The position numbers and the translations under genes were made by a program. From Siphonodentalium dalli (taxonomy: Eukaryota; Mollusca; Scaphopoda; Gadilida; Siphonodentaliidae), in contig CP136062.1 of NCBI GenBank assembly GCA_032622095.1, positions 163,178,875 through 163,242,874 of the forward strand: a stretch of DNA of 64,000 nt. Reading direction: 5' to 3'. The notes beneath the pieces are model-generated. The model made no database searches and was not told where the DNA came from. It saw nothing but the letters and a program-made list of their open reading frames with translations. Shown here piece by piece: positions 1 to 9,297 of the stretch. Positions within the stretch are counted from its first letter, which is position 1; each line of letters begins with the position of its first letter.

Positions 1-815
1 AATATTAATGTGATGTGAAACACTCCGGTAGGGTGATCAAATAGAAATGGAGAATAATCTTGTTCAAAGTAGTTATTTTTACAAATATTATTTCTAAATT
101 GACAACACACACCGTCAATCTTATATATTAATTAAATGCGGTGACCGCCGATGGCGAAATCGTTTTCGTTAGTTTATCGCCAATAGAAGCGTCCCGATTC
201 GAGTAGTAAATATTTACAATTTAGCGTAGTTCAGACAATGTTTTCTATGGAGTGGTACTTTTGGTAAAGTTAGTAGAATGCTACATTCCTCCAGTTGGCG
301 CATAGCACCTAAATACTAACTTATTAGTTTCACGCACCGAACAAGTACATACTGTCTTTATATATAGACAGCTTTTGTTCTTATACCAATCTTTACTATC
401 TCATAAATAGCATGTTATTGTCATGTTAGTACAAAAAAGACATAGTATGATACAGTACGGTGAGTAAAGAGTGTGCGATACGCAAAACACACAACACTGG
501 GAGACTCCACTACAGTTGAGCTTTCGTTAAAATTGACTCCATATTGTTTACAACATACCGATATAGCGCCCGCGAATCCTCGCCACTCAAGATTTATGTG
601 TTGAAAGGGGCACCGTAAATCACTCTTCCAAAACCTCGCCACGGTGTTGAGCACATTCTCTATACGTGCTGTATATAAACACATGCATGCTTGGTTCACA
701 CAAAGTGTGTTCTGTGCGTAATATCTCATTCATATTATCATTATACTGTTATTTATAAGTAATTTGGTAAATTTTATTTCAAAATTATAACCTACAACCA
801 ATGCCATACGTGCCT
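1..815. other. AT-rich stretch with no recognisable gene
   Basis: I see no recognisable gene, RNA or terminal inverted repeat here. A 102-codon open frame on the minus strand (421-729) has no motif I know and no supporting context, so it is not called as a gene. Confidence 0.5.
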
Positions 816-1222
816 TTAAAGGTATTCAATCCGAATTAACGCTCGCAAATTACTATTTCCTTGGCTTTGGAGGTAAAACATATTTGATTCGAATCGAGGA
901 ACCCACCCATCAAAGCTAGGAGTGATCAGATATCGATGTTTGAAATCTATTATTTTTATTTTTTAAGTGGCCCAGTAAAATGTCGACGAGAAGAACTTAT
1001 CTGGCCAGATAGCGGATGAAGATTGATAACTCTAAAATCCAGTGGCTTTTTTTGTGTCAGATATTTGACAACCGGCAAAATTTCGTTGAACAAAGCGTTG
1101 ATAAATAACAGGTTTTGTGCAATTTTATACTGTGGTTAGCATTATTTTTGGGCAATTCATCGATTCTGATAAATGAAGCGGCATTTCAAAATTTTGTGTT
1201 GGAATCTGATGATATGGGGACC
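816..1222 (+). mobile_element. Truncated copy of a MITE family with AGGTACTCAATCCGAT ends (family A)
   Basis: The copy begins at TTAA followed by AGGTATTCAATCCGA. Its body matches the more complete copy at 22098-22515 along most of its length, including the shared blocks around 840-930 and 1010-1070. It stops at the shared block GATATGGGGACC, and the second terminal repeat is missing. Related pieces lie at 5487-5630/12557-12784 and 13970-14187. No coding capacity is visible, so it is a non-autonomous element. The TTAA or TA bordering the ends would fit a piggyBac-like or Tc1-like mobiliser, but the superfamily is not settled. Confidence 0.65.
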
Positions 1223-1298
1223 GTCGAAAGGTGTGTCTCCTCATCCTCATCCTCATCCGTTTAACGTAACCATATAGGTATATGTGGTAATACATAGA

Positions 1299-1430
1299 GA
1301 ATACCTACAGTTTTTATTTGAATACCGAAATATCTCATGAGATATCTCAAGCCGCGTGTGAAATTTCGATATTTCTTTCCAGACACGAATGAGATATTTC
1401 AGGTATTCAAACAAAAAACTGGAGGTATTC
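1299..1430. mobile_element. Small foldback (MITE-like) inverted repeat
   Basis: The roughly 40-bp left arm (1299-1338), starting GAATACCTACAGTTTTTAT, is matched by an inverted right arm (1389-1430) ending ACTGGAGGTATTC. They enclose about 50 bp. No coding capacity is present, and no clear target duplication was found. Confidence 0.55.
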
Positions 1431-1450
1431 TTTTTAATATATGCACTTTA

Positions 1451-1852
1451 TTAACCCTTTACCCAACAAACCTGCCAAAACCGGCCAAATAAAGCTTCAA
1501 CAGCCTAAAATATCTTCGGTCTGTCTCAATAGAACCATACAAATATGGATATCATTGGAACCGGCTCCTTGACCACATTGTGATAGTTACAGTTATGCCC
1601 TGTGCCAATGCATTCTCTTATATATGCGAGTCGACCATAGGTCGCCTCGCATATATAAGAGAATGCATTGGCCTAAAAAAAATCTTTGTTTAACACTTTT
1701 TACCATTTTTTCTTACATTCTTTAACAATTTTATAATTTTTAATGTGTTAAGGCAATGCATTCTCTTATATATATGCGAGGCGACCTATGGTCGACTCGC
1801 ATATATAAGAGAATGCATTGGCACAGGGCCCTTCTGTTGGGTAAAGGGTTAA
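1451..1852 (+). mobile_element. piggyBac-like MITE, TTAA-flanked, with two internal hairpins
   Basis: The element is bounded by TTAA on both sides (1451-1454 and 1849-1852). It has 14-bp terminal inverted repeats, CCCTTTACCCAACA and its complement. TTAA targets and CCC-starting ends are the hallmark of piggyBac-type transposition, and with no open frame a non-autonomous element is inferred. It contains two ~67-bp nearly perfect palindromes built on CCAATGCATTCTCTTATATA and centred on GTCGACCATAGGTCGCC, at about 1602-1670 and 1755-1822, in opposite orientation. A second complete copy in inverted orientation lies at 21733-22101. Confidence 0.75.
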
Positions 1853-2590
1853 AGCTCGAAGTTGCTAAATTATGCGACATTTTTACTTTTAATAATACAG
1901 CACTTTGAACAATACTCGAGAAGAATATACTTAGATAATTAGATGTCAAGGGTGTCTATTTCAACTTTTCGCGCGCGTGTGATTTTCTTCGTAAAGTATT
2001 TTGCTTGTTTTACTTCTGCCTAGTACTTTTGGTGCTTCTCCTGTGAAAAGACGGATTAAATTATAAGAAATATCTCTTGTTTCGAATAAGGTTATGGGTT
2101 ATAACCGATAAGTTAGCATAAAATTTACTATAACGCGCATTTATATAATTTGTCTTCAAATTTCTCGCTCGCGTAAACCACCCGGCAGGCTACAGTGAAA
2201 TATAACGAAACCTACAGTGAAATAATGATATCGTATTTCACTGTGGTTTCTAAGAGATACATACCAATATCTACTTTTCGGCAATTTCCCGCTATTTTTA
2301 AGTAAGCATATGATAAATGTGTGCTATTTATAGCTTTAAAGCTAAGTCTTTTTCACGGATTGACTAGGGAATATTATGAAAAGCGTTTCGCATATGTACA
2401 CCATTTGATCAACGTATATCAGTATATGATCCATAGATTCGGTATTTTCAATATAGGGAATACGTCACTTGTAGTGTTGTCGCTGGGGCAACAATCGGAT
2501 CCGAACCCTACCGAACCCGGAACAAATTGGTATTTGTTAGCAATTGATATTATTCGAAGCAGGAGATTCCATAGAACAGGAATGAAAAAT
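1853..2590. other. Intergenic stretch, nothing recognised
   Basis: No gene is recognised. A short imperfect hairpin based on CTACAGTGAAATA occurs near 2190-2262. A 122-codon open frame (2321-2689) runs into the inverted-repeat arm that follows and has no recognisable domain. Confidence 0.4.
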
Positions 2591-2829
2591 ATCCACTTTG
2601 GGGGGGATATTTTATTCAAGATGGCCACTACAGTGCGTAAATGCTTGTGTGTGCCTTTTATGGGTCGATCTCTCCCGGTAGAAGTATAACTTATCTTGCA
2701 GAACGGCAGAAAAATAACACATGAGTATTACCTGAATGGCTGTTTGTGATATCGACGGTCTACGTCCAAGATGGCTGCCTATATGGCAGCCGAAAGTGAT
2801 GAAATACCAATTTAATTTTTTTTTATGCA

Positions 2830-3410
2830 AATATCCACTCTAAATGAAACGCTGCTTCCATGTCCGTCATAATTGTAACGAGTTCAGTTTCGTATAATTG
2901 CCAGTCCCATTCCTATGGCGCTAGCGCATCAAGCTCCATATGACAAATTGCAGTTGCACCATTAAGCTGTGAAAAGAGCAGCACGTTCAGTTGCTGACAA
3001 TTTTTGAGGCTCAATCGACGTCCGACCTGTTGAGACCATGTCGGATATGTACATTAATTTAGTGTGCATCTAGGTTGCCAATGTATCTGATGTATTCCCG
3101 CCATAAAGTGTTTTGAAAAGATGTGCATCAGCAATGCAAACCTTCTCCACTGTTGATGTAGCGTGCTATATTGTTGATGCCAAGGTTTGTACTGAACTTG
3201 AACTGTCAACTCTTTTCAGCAGATGTGGTGTCGCAACCGTTTCAGGCATGTAAACAAAGAATGGATGCTTGCTTCACCTTCCCATATTGCGAAACCACCT
3301 CGCTCTGTCTCTACGAGCAGCGTCTAGCTTCTGATAGTAGATAAATGCGGCCATGTCTTCTCTTCATTCATACACCAACAGAACGACAATATCGGTATCA
3401 CCCCCAATGA
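2830..3410 (-). pseudogene. Broken GCDTTS-family gene, inverted shorter copy
   Basis: Read on the minus strand, this stretch parallels the plus-strand copy at 3579-5086 block by block. It has the ACCGATATTGT start (an Asp-Thr-Asp type stretch), the GAGAAGACATGGCC block, the remains of the GCDTTS region around 3210-3240, and the block ending in ATGACGGACATGGAAGC near 2855. The reading frame is repeatedly broken and the CXC cysteine cluster of the other copy is absent. I infer a decayed duplicate; no product is expected. Confidence 0.55.
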
Positions 3411-3578
3411 TTCTATAACCTCACGTCAATAGAGCGGAACACGATTCAGTTAATTGATTTGTTGGGTCGATTGCTTGGCATAGTGTCATATCGTTTGCAG
3501 AAGCACAGATGACGCGGACATAATTATAGGTAAATATGCAATTTAACATGCGTCACATGGTCTCGAGGTTAGAGTCAT

Positions 3579-5086
3579 TGTGGATAATACCGATATTGTT
3601 CTGTTTTGTATCTTTGTAGAGAAGACATGGCCGACATTTATCTACAATCAGAAGCAAGGCGCTCTTCGCGGAGTATCAGAGAGCCGGTGTCACAATCTGG
3701 GAAAGAGAAGAAATCACACATTCTGTTTATGCATGGCTGGAGCGGTTGCGACACCACATCGGCGACAGTTGGACTTGGAAAAACAAATATGTTGAACAGT
3801 GTAGACAGCGAGAGTTCAGTACAAGCCTTGGAACAAAAAATTGAGAACGCTAAATCAACAGTGAACTCGATTGACATTGCATGCTGGTGTACAACTTATC
3901 AAAATACGATATGGCAAGAAAACATCAGATGCCTGTGCGAGTCACACTAAATCCATGGACATGGTCTCAAATAGTCAAACTTCGATTGAGCCTAAAATTG
4001 TCACTAACAGAACCTGCTGTTCATTTTCACAGCTTAGCGGTGCATCTGAGATTTGCCATATGGAGCATATTGAAACTTGATGCGCTAGATCCCAAGACAT
4101 GGGGCTGGAAATCACAGGCCCCTCAGAAATATTACTAAAATACCAATATAGACTATACCAGTGTAACGTTTCCAATGATCTATAAAATGTTGGCTAAATC
4201 CACACCGACTATCAAAACCCTTCTAAATTCTAGAAATCGATAATTGCAGCCAAAATATCCTCAGATGTGTATTATTTGGCAATAAAGTTCCCTTTCATTT
4301 GACATATAACTCGGCGAAATGGAACGAATCGAAGTCGAGATATCCTATCGGAAACTAGCGAAATCTACCGGAGAAATCGGGTCGTCAATCTCCCTGTCCG
4401 CTCAGAGGCATTTGGCCTAGCTATAAAATCAATATTTTCGAGCAATAATAGATAGCTGATAGAGTATGAAGAAACACTTGAATTATTGAAGTTTACATGA
4501 TTTAAAAACAGAAGTGAACTTGAAAGTATAGTTAAATAATTGGAATTTGATTTGATAGAATATTAAAATTCTGGGAATTCCACGTGGTCTTGACCCGTGC
4601 ATTCTTGTTTTACTTTCGCTTTCAATATTTACTTCCAGTCGCAGACACGTCTTGTTTCTGGAATTCGTTTGATGAATAAAGTTTTAAAATTGGGCACAAA
4701 CACATCGGATGATTATCGATTTCTATAATTTAGTAGGGTTTTGATAGTTGGTGTGGTTTTAGCCAAAATTGATCATTGGAACCTTTACACTGGTATAATC
4801 TATATTGGTATTTTAGTAATTTCCCCCCAGGGGCCTGTGCTGGAAATTAGACGGAATTAAACTCGTTCCAATTATGACGGACCTGGAAGCAACCACATAT
4901 TGCCTTCTCAAATTAGTGCGATGTCGATGTATGTTAAAAAGCATATCACCATGCAGCACCAATATATGTTCTTGTCACAAGAATGGCCTGACATGTGTTA
5001 CGAGTTGTAGTGATTGCAGAGGGGAAGGATGCAACAAAATGGAGGTCGCGTTTGAGGATGACGCACATAGTTCGCACGTTGAGTAG
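3579..5086 (+). pseudogene. Broken gene of the 'GCDTTS + CXC cluster' invertebrate family
   Basis: Three ordered landmarks place this in a multicopy gene family common in invertebrate genomes. A DTDIV-type stretch lies near 3582. The motif HGWSGCDTTSA, followed by GLGKTN, lies at about 3735-3790 and resembles the acidic and helix-hairpin-helix region of PIN/FEN-like nucleases. A tesmin/TSO1-like CXC cysteine cluster lies at 4920-5040, with CRC, CSTNICSCHKNGL, and CVTSCSDCRGEGC in order. A block ending in MTDLEA precedes the cysteines. The pieces lie in different frames with stops between them, and a hAT-like MITE (4113-4839) interrupts the block between the GCDTTS and CXC parts. Function in the family is not settled; its copy number suggests transposon carriage. 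This copy is dead. Confidence 0.65.
4105..4847. mobile_element. hAT-like MITE (727 bp) with perfect 8-bp target duplication
   Basis: The element at 4113-4839 is flanked by CTGGAAAT on both sides (4105-4112 and 4840-4847). An 8-bp duplication is typical of hAT transposition. Its ends, CACAGGCCCC and the complement GGGGCCTGTG, fit hAT-type termini. The inverted repeats continue inward for about 170 bp, including TTACTAAAATACCAATATAG, with some divergence. There is no coding capacity. The insertion splits the GCDTTS/CXC pseudogene, so it is younger than that gene copy. Confidence 0.8.
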
Positions 5087-5486
5087 ACTGCTTGAATATC
5101 GAGAATAAAAGGCTACATACTCACCATTGCCTTTCAATTTCATCATAAATTCATTTCTTGTCAGGAATAGTGGTCATGTGCATGAGTTTGATTTAGAGTA
5201 GATTTTTGCAGAAAAAAAAAGCTACATTGGAATTTCAAGATTTTCGGTTGCCAGATTGGCAGCCATCTTGGACTTGGACCATCGATATCCTATACATTAT
5301 TACATTTAGATAATACTCATACATCATTTTATGTCGTTCTGCAAGATAATTTACCCATCTACTGGGAGAGATCGGCCCATAAATGGCACAAACAAGCATG
5401 TACCCACATTCAGTGGCCATCTTAAACGTCATATTTAATAAAAGATTTTCCCCAAGCCGGATTGGTGCGGACTTTTCATATTTTTG

Positions 5487-5630
5487 TTAAAGGTACTCAA
5501 TCCGATGCTAACCACTGTCAACTATGGCATCAAATTTCCCAAAACGTGTCATTTTATCAGCATTTTGTTTAACGAAATATGGCCGTATTATCACTTGAGT
5601 ATTCACGAAATTTGGCCGTATTACCACTTG
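5487..5630 (-). mobile_element. Family A MITE, left part, interrupted by the Polinton-like palindrome
   Basis: TTAA (5487-5490) is followed by AGGTACTCAATCCGAT, and then by sequence matching one end of the full family A copy at 22098-22515. It ends in CACTTG, where the palindromic element begins. The MITE resumes at 12557. Removing the insert and one CACTTG leaves a MITE of about 358 bp, a sensible size for the family. Confidence 0.75.
5625..5630. repeat. 6-bp target-site duplication, left copy (CACTTG)
   Basis: CACTTG immediately precedes the AGAAGAATAG terminus. It is repeated exactly at 12557-12562 after the opposite terminus. Family A copies at 22.3 kb (inverted) and 13971 carry the uninterrupted CACTTG site, which supports a true insertion duplication. 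Confidence 0.85.
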
Positions 5631-5976
5631 AGAAGAATAGACGCCTCGTTCGCGTCACATCTAAAAATAGAATCTTTGGGTCTAAAATTGGTTGTACTAA
5701 AATATTCCCAAAATATCAAAACCCAAAAAAAAAATTCAAAACTTCCAAAATTTATTTTTCCAAAAAATTTCAAAATCCAAAAACTTCCAAAAAATTTTAA
5801 AACTCCAAAATTTCAAAAGAAAAAATTTCAAAACCCTCAAAATTATTTCTCTAAAAAAAAAAGTTTAAATAAAAAATTTATAACGAGTTTTCGGTTTCTG
5901 ATAATCTCGATATTAAAAAATGTCGAATGTTAAATTATTTGCGTGTAATATCTTTCGTTATTTTTTTTGTTCAAAT

Positions 5977-6064
5977 ATTTTTCATGAAATTATTAATCGA
6001 TGTTTAGAAATAGATTTATTATTTTTCATGAAATTATTAATCGATGTTTAGAAATAGCTTTATT
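5977..6064 (+). repeat. 44-bp tandem duplication in the left arm
   Basis: There are two adjacent 44-bp units starting ATTTTTCATGAAATTATTAA. They differ at one base (TAGATTTATT against TAGCTTTATT). The mirror copy is at 12123-12210. Confidence 0.85.
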
Positions 6065-6683
6065 GGACATTGTGACCATCGATATGAATGCATACATTCC
6101 AGTGTTTATCGGACGCAGTTCATATAATTGTCATACTTGAAAATAGACACCATTACTCTTACATAAATAATAAAGAGCGTTTATTCTTTACACTCTCTCT
6201 ATCCCAGATGAAGTTATTGAGTATATGACAGGTGTGTATTATCGTGAATTATTGGAAGTATTGAGATGTACTATCTTGAATCACAAACGGTCGAAAATTG
6301 TAATGTGAAATTACAACCCTCCAGAATGAATTGTCATATTCGCTGTACACGCAATCACACACGCGACATTGGTGGTAACAATGTGTCTTTCACACCTTTG
6401 CTTTACCAAATGAATTCTATTATTTCCCCGGTCACAGTTATATGCTGTTCAGAAAACATATCGATTTAATGTCTGAACAAACGGGTTAGTATCAATTAAG
6501 GTTGATAAACTGTGTCATTCACACGATAATTAGTTATCCAAAACATGCATACGACCAGGTCACTCAATAATAGAAATTGATTCGGTGTCATTGTTATAAC
6601 AACATTACGTAATAACCACTTATCACTCCATTCACACTTACGCTCATTTTGTATACCAAAAATTTCAATATAATGAAGATGAC

Positions 6684-6746
6684 GAAAAGTTACCTATAAT
6701 TCTGCTGTGGTTAAGCCACAACAACAACAACAACAACAACAACACC

Positions 6747-6777
<31 letters not shown>

Positions 6778-6905
6778 GTCACCAAGCGACATAACATCCT
6801 GTTTTGATGATCCAATGGCCAATGTCCATGAAGATTTTATTTCCGATGCAAGTCATATTTCAGACTAACTCCTGAAAAGTTACCTATAATTCTGCTGTGG
6901 TTAAG
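6684..6905 (+). pseudogene. Relic of the ATPase gene start between direct repeats (left arm)
   Basis: A roughly 30-bp direct repeat (GAAAAGTTACCTATAATTCT... ending TGGTTAAGC) occurs at about 6684-6717 and again at 6872-6905. Between the copies lie a CAA repeat (6720-6778) and about 65 bp identical, apart from one base, to the region around the ATPase start codon at 9035. It includes ATGGCCAATGTCCATGAAG and breaks after the GATTTTATT block. The following TCCGATGCAAGTCATATTTC resembles the foldback MITE at 28983-29116. This is a captured 5' fragment, not a gene. Confidence 0.65.
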
Positions 6906-7092
6906 CAGTCCATTATTTAGGGCATACCTGTATGTAGGCCTATCAGTGGATGAATAGTCTGCCGGAGAAGTACTGTGTAGACAGGTCTTGTCGTTAAGAG
7001 AGTCAGACGAGAAGTGAAGGCTCGGTTATTAAAACATAGTAATGCGATAGCGAACATCAAACGAGTCTGCGCACGCATATCTGTCAAAAGGA

Positions 7093-7224
7093 TACAATGG
7101 CAGTCATTGGTCAATTTATCCCCGGTGTCAGCTCAGTACAATGGCAGTCATTGGTCAATTTATCCCCGGTGTCAGCTCAGTACAATAGCAGTCATTGGTC
7201 AATTTATCCCCGGTGTCAGCTCAG
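7093..7224 (+). repeat. Three 44-bp tandem units in the left arm
   Basis: There are three head-to-tail units of 44 bp (7093, 7137, 7181), each starting TACAATGGCAGTCATTGGTC. The third differs at one base (TAGCAG for TGGCAG). The mirror copy is at 10972-11103. No protein function is supported, and the tandem arrangement near the end of a mobile element is the only clue. Confidence 0.9.
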
Positions 7225-7266
7225 TACACAATCGGCACGAAGACGGAGGTCATAATTACTCTTACG

Positions 7267-7770
7267 AATGAAGAGCGTTGAACATATACGAAATTATTAC
7301 ACGAATGAACTGAAATTTATATTTCACATCTTACCAACAACAGATACAGACATAGTCATAGTGTTATACTATCTTACATGTACCCATGCTATGACATCAT
7401 TCGAAGGGGCAATACACTCAAGGAGTTAAAGTGACACGAAACAAGGGACGTGATGTAATATTGGTGTATGAATCTTAAAGGAACACAAGACACTCTAAAG
7501 GGACACTCATTATGAAGGAATGTTAACAATACAAGCGCACGAATGAAGAGCGTTGAACATATACGAAATTACTACACGAATGAACTGAAATTTATATTTC
7601 ACATCTTACCAACAACAGATACAGACATAGTCATAGTGTTATATTATCTTACATGTACCCATGCTATGACATACTTAAAGGGGGATAATGCACACACGGA
7701 GTGTGGAATGTTAAAGTGACACGAGGTAAGGGACGTTATGTAATATTGGTGTGTGAATATTAAAGGAGCA
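7267..7770 (+). repeat. Pair of ~220-bp direct repeats in the left arm
   Basis: The segments 7267-7482 and 7541-7770 are about 85-90% alike. Both start GAATGAAGAGCGTTGAACAT and continue through GATACAGACATAGTCATAG, ACATGTACCCATGCTATGAC and TAATATTGGTGT. They lie just beyond the 3' end of the ATPase gene. Each could be a gene-border or regulatory segment duplicated in the parent element; that is inference. The mirror copies are at about 10426-10655 and 10714-10929. Confidence 0.75.
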
Positions 7771-9072
7771 TTCTCGCTATACAAACCCCCCCTCCCCCCT
7801 TCTTTCACATCATTGGTGACGCGTTTCATCATACTTTTGAATGTGTCCATCTCGTTGACACATCGCGCAGCTTTCTTAAGACCGAATACCGTTCTACTAC
7901 CGACGACATTACCATCTTTTGAATCTGATAGCGTTCCCCGTTCATCTTCATCTGTATCTTCTCCGAAGAGAGTTGTTTTTGTCTCGGACATAGCTCCGTG
8001 TTCATCCGGGTCCTCAGTTAATTTTCGTTTTAACTTATTTTCTTGACACCAGTTTTTTACGTGTCTCTGAACATCATAATGATCTGCGAACAAAAGCCCG
8101 CATTCATTACAAGGGTACGACATGTCTTCTCGAATGTTTTGACGGTTCTTCTTATTAATTTCATCGAGCTCACCAGGTGGCCGTATGTCGTTAGTATAGT
8201 CATTATGTTGACCCTGGGGCACAATATAATTATATCTTATGCCCTTCTGTTGACCAGGGAGTTCTCTGTCATCGTATTTCATCGCATTCTGTTGACCCTG
8301 GGTCTCAGTGTCTTTTGTATGTTTTATCATCCCATTCTGTTCATCTGGGTGTTCTCTGTCTTTTTGGAGATTATATTTCATGCCATTCCATTCACCCCTA
8401 TGTTGGTTCGTGTCCTCTTTTAGTACATTCTGTCGCAGACGTAATGTGTCCGGTGTTGCGGCTTTTAAATCCACCAGTAGGTAACCGTACGGTTCACTCG
8501 TCGCTTCCGAAAACTCTCGAACCATACGCTGAGGACATTCAGGATACATCTGTCTTGATAATGTTGAAATTAATCCCTTGTCGATTGGGTTATTGAACAA
8601 TACCAAATATTGACAATTTCGTCGTTGCGTTGGATCTTTGTTGTAGTAGAAATTCTGGTTCAAACTTATCAAAGATAAGTTCAAATGGTGACTTCCTTCG
8701 GAATGCAAATCATTAGCTCTCTGGTCTTTTGATGAAGTTTGCATCAAGTCATCGAGTATAACTAGATTTTTATACCGGGGGTTGATAAGCGAATCCAAGT
8801 TTGCTGGTATTCCTCGTATAAAGTTGACCTGAGGGGTGACGGTATACTTTAATTCGTCATATAGGGGCTGCCAATATTTATAAAACCATATTATTCTGTC
8901 AGGTGCGGGTGATATTTTTGAGGCAGACTTTTGTAGTAAGGTTTTCACGAAGTATGTCTTACCACAAGATGTCGGTCCACTTACACATGCCGTGAATGGA
9001 TGCTTGAAAATAAAATCTTCATGGACATTGGCCATTGGATCATCAAAGCAGGATGTTATGTCGCTTGGTGAC

Positions 9073-9121
<49 letters not shown>

Positions 9122-9135
9122 GGGGGTGATGATAC

Positions 9136-9174
<39 letters not shown>

Positions 9175-9220
9175 GGCTGATGATACTGTTGTTGTTGTTG
9201 TGTTGTTGTTGTTGTTGTTC
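9073..9220 (-). repeat. CAA/TTG microsatellite encoding a Gln-rich linker
   Basis: Long TTG runs on the plus strand are interrupted by GGGGGTGATGATACTG and GGCTGATGATACTG. On the minus strand these are CAA runs with short Tyr/His/Pro-coding spacers, in frame with the ATPase. One base is out of step near 9199-9202 (TTGTTGTGTTG). The valine-rich and asparagine-rich open frames here are by-products of the repeat. Confidence 0.85.
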
Positions 9221-9229
9221 TGAAGGCGT

Positions 9230-9295
9230 GTGTTTAACTTTGATATGACGCTTCAAACTATCTTGCCAAGCATAGACACTTAAGCACTCTTCACA
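9230..9295 (-). pseudogene. C2H2 zinc finger upstream of the ATPase frame
   Basis: The minus strand encodes 22 residues with Cys-x2-Cys and His-x4-His spacing (CEEC... ending HIKVKH), a classical C2H2 finger. It leads directly into the CAA tract. Without the irregularity near 9199-9202 the finger, the glutamine-rich linker and the ATPase would share one frame. I infer that the parental gene had an N-terminal finger and that ATG 9035 may be internal. The palindrome junction at 9298 removes whatever preceded the finger. Confidence 0.55.
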
Positions 9296-9297
9296 TT

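Larger units (their letters stand above)
2597..5430. repeat. Diverged inverted duplication (arms about 2597-3410 and 3579-5430)
   Basis: The left arm matches the reverse complement of the right arm in several ordered blocks. An outer block (2597-2812 against 5227-5430) shares the core CGATCTCTCCC and TCCAAGATGGCTGCC. Inner blocks carry the two copies of the broken GCDTTS/CXC gene. The right arm is longer because it holds a 727-bp hAT-like insertion and a CXC segment that the left arm lacks. The arms are visibly diverged, so the duplication is old compared with the palindrome at 5.6-12.6 kb. Confidence 0.65.
5631..8577 (+). repeat. Left arm of the foldback element
   Basis: The reverse complement of this arm is found at 9298-12556. 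Paired coordinates sum to 18187 in the outer part, 18196 after a CAA-repeat length difference, and 17875 inside. The last change marks a 321-bp deletion in this arm near 7799. Base substitutions between the arms are few. The outermost ~300 bp is strongly A-rich (C-A tracts such as CCAAAAACTTCC). Confidence 0.85.

Noticed and set aside
421-729. 102-codon open frame on the minus strand
   Set aside because: No recognisable motif, no supporting neighbours, and a size expected by chance in a window this long.
7093-7224. Possible CRISPR array (44-bp repeats)
   Set aside because: The repeats are directly adjacent without spacers, there are only three, and the context is an animal transposon.
7644-7799. 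Last 51 codons of the long left-arm ATPase frame
   Set aside because: They are read-through into non-coding arm sequence after the 321-bp deletion. The right arm shows the genuine C-terminus instead.
8043-8596. Plus-strand open frames of 93-126 codons over the ATPase region, and their mirror copies at 9291-9832
   Set aside because: They are antisense shadows of the ATPase reading frame and carry no motif.
9035-9256. Valine-rich and asparagine-rich frames
   Set aside because: They are translations of the TTG/CAA microsatellite.
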